In this document: positions 6,534 to 8,191 of the stretch, piece after piece | Numbering within the stretch: the first letter of the stretch is position 1 | Layout of the letters: each line of letters begins with the position of its first letter | From: an uncultured Verrucomicrobiota bacterium | GTDB taxonomy: Bacteria > Verrucomicrobiota > Kiritimatiellia > CAIVKH01 | Direction: 5' to 3' | NCBI GenBank assembly: GCA_937894535.1 | Contig: CALBHI010000261.1 | Coordinates: forward strand, 1 to 8,191 | DNA length: 8,191 bases | Translations under genes and position numbers: made by a program | Notes under the pieces: model-generated | What the model saw: the letters and a program-made list of their open reading frames with translations, nothing else | The model's database searches: none | Told to the model about the DNA's origin: nothing

Positions 6534-7204
6534 CCACGCCACGCCGCTGGGAGGCCCGGGTGGTGGCCCTGCAGCAACTCTCCTCCACCGGCTTTGCCCT
6601 GCTGCTGGAAAGGGAAAACCTGGATTTCGCCCCCGGCCAGCTGGTGGTGCTGCACGGACGCAACCATTTCGAGGACCGCAGCTACACGGTGTGTTCGGGC
6701 ATCCACGACGAACACCTGACCGTGTTGTTCCGGCTTATCCCGACGGGCCTGCTCACACCGCAACTTGCCGCGTTGCGGCCGGGCGACCGGATCGGGGTTT
6801 CCGGGCCGTATGGTGAGTTCGTGCTGCGGGATCCGGCGCGGCCGGTTTATTTCTTCGCGACCGGGACCGGGGTCGCCCCGTTCCGCGCCTACACGCGCTC
6901 GTTTCCCTCGTTGCGCATGACGCTGGTCCACGGCGTACGCCGAACGGAAGACCTCTTCTACCGCACGGAGTTTACCGCCCACGACTACCGGCCGTGCATC
7001 ACGCTGGAGCCGGAGGCCGCGGGCGTTTTCCACGGGCGGGTTACCGCGCTGGCCCGACGGATGGATTTTCCTGCCGGCAGCCACTTTTACTTGTGCGGGG
7101 CCAACGAGATGATTTACGAGATGCAGGAGATTCTGGCGGAACGCCAGGTGCCGAGGGACCATGTATTCACCGAAGCGTATTATTACCGGGCCGACGATGC
7201 TTAA
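6530..7204 (+). CDS. FNR-type FAD/NAD(P)-binding oxidoreductase
   Basis: This is a compact flavoprotein of the ferredoxin/flavodoxin-NADP reductase superfamily that would move electrons between NAD(P)H and a carrier through FAD. The 224-residue protein shows the FAD-binding RSYTVCSG (50-57), the turn RPGDRIGVSGPYGEFVL (83-99), the NAD(P)-binding FFATGTGVAPFRA (108-120), HGVRRTEDLFYR (134-145) and the nicotinamide-side FYLCGANEMIYEMQ (186-199). It ends in an aromatic EAYYYR segment. It has no 2Fe-2S domain and no membrane segment, so it needs an external electron partner, which is not encoded nearby. It overlaps the phosphatase by four bases and is followed at once by the ApbE-like gene. ApbE proteins normally attach FMN to electron-transfer proteins, so the pairing hints at redox work, but the ApbE here looks degenerate. 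Family assignment is firm; partner and pathway are unknown. Confidence 0.87.
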   Translation: MTTPRRWEARVVALQQLSSTGFALLLERENLDFAPGQLVVLHGRNHFEDRSYTVCSGIHDEHLTVLFRLIPTGLLTPQLAALRPGDRIGVSGPYGEFVLRDPARPVYFFATGTGVAPFRAYTRSFPSLRMTLVHGVRRTEDLFYRTEFTAHDYRPCITLEPEAAGVFHGRVTALARRMDFPAGSHFYLCGANEMIYEMQEILAERQVPRDHVFTEAYYYRADDA

Positions 7205-8191
7205 CGGAGGCGCATCCCTGTTGCGCGTCGCAACGATGGCCTTGCTGCTCGTGGCGGCGGCGGGTTGCGGTGGTCCGGTCACGACCAGCGCCCCGCTGGT
7301 GGTTGCCGGGTACACGGGAACGGTCCAGGTGGCGCGGAGCGATAGCGATGTACTCGGCAATGCGGTAACCGTGATCGGTCGCACGATGAGCGACGTGACC
7401 ACCCTGCTCGATCCGCAGAATCCCGACGGGGAGTTGGCGAAGTTCAACCGCGTCGGCGGGTCGGTGCGGCTTCCGGTATCCCGGACGTTGTTCCGCGCCT
7501 TGGATCTGGCGCGGCACTACCACGAACTGACCGATGGCATTTTCGACATCACGACCGGACAACTGGCCGCGTTATGGGAGGCCGGCATCCCGACCGAAGG
7601 GGTGCGGCTGCGCGTGCTGGAGAAATCGGGCATGAAACACATCGAAATCTCCGAGAATGGCGGGGTGGCCCTGACCCAGGCCGGCGTCGCGGTTTCCCCG
7701 GGCCATTATGCGCTCGCCTACGCCCTCGATATGGCGGTCGTCGAGCGGCGCAAACATGGAGAGGCGGCCCTGTTGGCCACGTTGCCCTATTTTGCGCGGC
7801 GCGACGGGCGTTTCCCGGTCGACCAGCCACCCGTTGTTCCAATCATGGCGCGCGGTTTGTCGGCGCATCCGCTGGTTGGCGTCGTGGACCTCAGCCATGT
7901 GGCCAGCCTGGCCATGGTGCACAGCGCCGCGAGCAATCCCGGCGCACCGATCGTGATCGACCCGCGCAATGGACTGCCCGCAACCGACAACCGGCTGGCG
8001 GTGGTGATTGGTCCGTTGGCGATCAAGGCCTACGCCCTGGCCCAGTCCTTGTACATCGCCGGTCCGGACAAGGGACGCACCTTGCTCGATGCATTTCCCG
8101 ACTACGAGGCGATGCTGATTCCGGAAGGGCAACCGTTGATCTTATGGATGACACGCGGGTTTGAGGCAGCCTTTACGCCCGAGCCGTTTTA
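7197..8191 (+). CDS. Degenerate ApbE-like (FAD:protein FMN transferase family) lipoprotein, 3' end cut
   Basis: The protein belongs to the ApbE/Ftp family, whose active members use FAD and Mg to attach FMN to periplasmic targets. A signal segment (VATMALLLVAAAG) ends in a lipobox-like AAGC, so Cys24 is probably lipidated. Family marks are LAKFN (80-84), ALDLARHYHELTDGIFDITTGQLAALW (start 101, end 127), VIDPRNGLP (253-261) and a C-terminal GF motif (321-322). Key sites are altered: GG-x-AKGYA-x-D reads GHYALAYALD (169-178), the GGN/GGD region reads TLPYF (195-199), the His before DPRTG is Val, and the Mg-binding D-A-x-x-T reads YALAQ (279-283). It may be a catalytically dead relative. ATG 7197 overlaps the reductase by eight bases; TTG 7221 with GGAGG ten bases upstream is an equally good or better start. 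The frame is open to the end, where the last two bases TA probably begin a stop codon. Confidence 0.8.
   Translation, partial: MLNGGASLLRVATMALLLVAAAGCGGPVTTSAPLVVAGYTGTVQVARSDSDVLGNAVTVIGRTMSDVTTLLDPQNPDGELAKFNRVGGSVRLPVSRTLFRALDLARHYHELTDGIFDITTGQLAALWEAGIPTEGVRLRVLEKSGMKHIEISENGGVALTQAGVAVSPGHYALAYALDMAVVERRKHGEAALLATLPYFARRDGRFPVDQPPVVPIMARGLSAHPLVGVVDLSHVASLAMVHSAASNPGAPIVIDPRNGLPATDNRLAVVIGPLAIKAYALAQSLYIAGPDKGRTLLDAFPDYEAMLIPEGQPLILWMTRGFEAAFTPEPF
7206..7210 (+). promoter_or_regulatory. Strong Shine-Dalgarno that may set a TTG start for the ApbE-like gene
   Basis: GGAGG begins two bases after the reductase stop codon. It is ten bases before TTG 7221, which is in frame with the lipoprotein. 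Starting there gives a short classic lipoprotein signal with Arg at position 2. ATG 7197 lies upstream of this site and lacks a clear one of its own. Confidence 0.5.

Noticed and set aside
1..8191. Defence system, CRISPR array, tRNA/rRNA or mobile element
   Set aside because: No repeat-spacer pattern, cloverleaf, transposase, integrase or nuclease motif was seen on either strand; the space is filled by metabolic genes with uniform codon use.

Overview
The window is dense, high-GC bacterial DNA (roughly two thirds G+C by eye, strong G/C preference at third codon positions). It carries nine protein genes in two divergent blocks that start from a short intergenic region at about 5103-5205. There are no RNA genes, mobile elements, CRISPR arrays or gene-free stretches over 300 bases. 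The host cannot be fixed from sequence alone. The Ebo-type genes, the lipoprotein and the high GC would fit a Verrucomicrobia/Opitutae-like or proteobacterial Gram-negative, but this is a low-confidence guess.

Minus-strand block (read right to left): eboD-like cyclase (5102-3924), eboE-like TIM-barrel protein (3919-2759), allantoinase allB (2708-1368), allantoicase alc (1334-348) and OHCU decarboxylase uraD (328 to beyond base 1, cut by the window edge). The last three are consecutive parts of ureide (purine ring) catabolism: UraD makes S-allantoin from OHCU, AllB opens it to allantoate, and Alc releases urea and ureidoglycolate. The first two are recognisable members of the Ebo 'metabolite traffic' set, here without eboA, eboB, eboC or eboF beside them. 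A good promoter-like sequence (TTGACC, 17 nt, TATCGT) overlaps the eboE stop codon. The ureide genes may therefore be transcribed on their own as well as by read-through from eboDE.

Plus-strand block (left to right): class I SAM methyltransferase (5206-5871), Gph-like HAD phosphatase (5874-6533), a short ferredoxin/flavodoxin-NADP reductase-type flavoprotein (6530-7204), and an ApbE-like lipoprotein (7197 to the window end, probably lacking only the last base of its stop codon). Overlaps and short gaps make this a tight operon. Its overall role is not evident from gene content.

The points most worth following are: the ApbE-like protein keeps the fold signature but appears to have lost the FMN-transferase active-site residues; the Ebo pair is split from its usual partners and sits against ureide catabolism; both divergent lead genes have a -10-like box 7-8 nt before the ATG, suggesting leaderless mRNAs; and a 20-bp near-perfect palindrome spans the allB stop codon.
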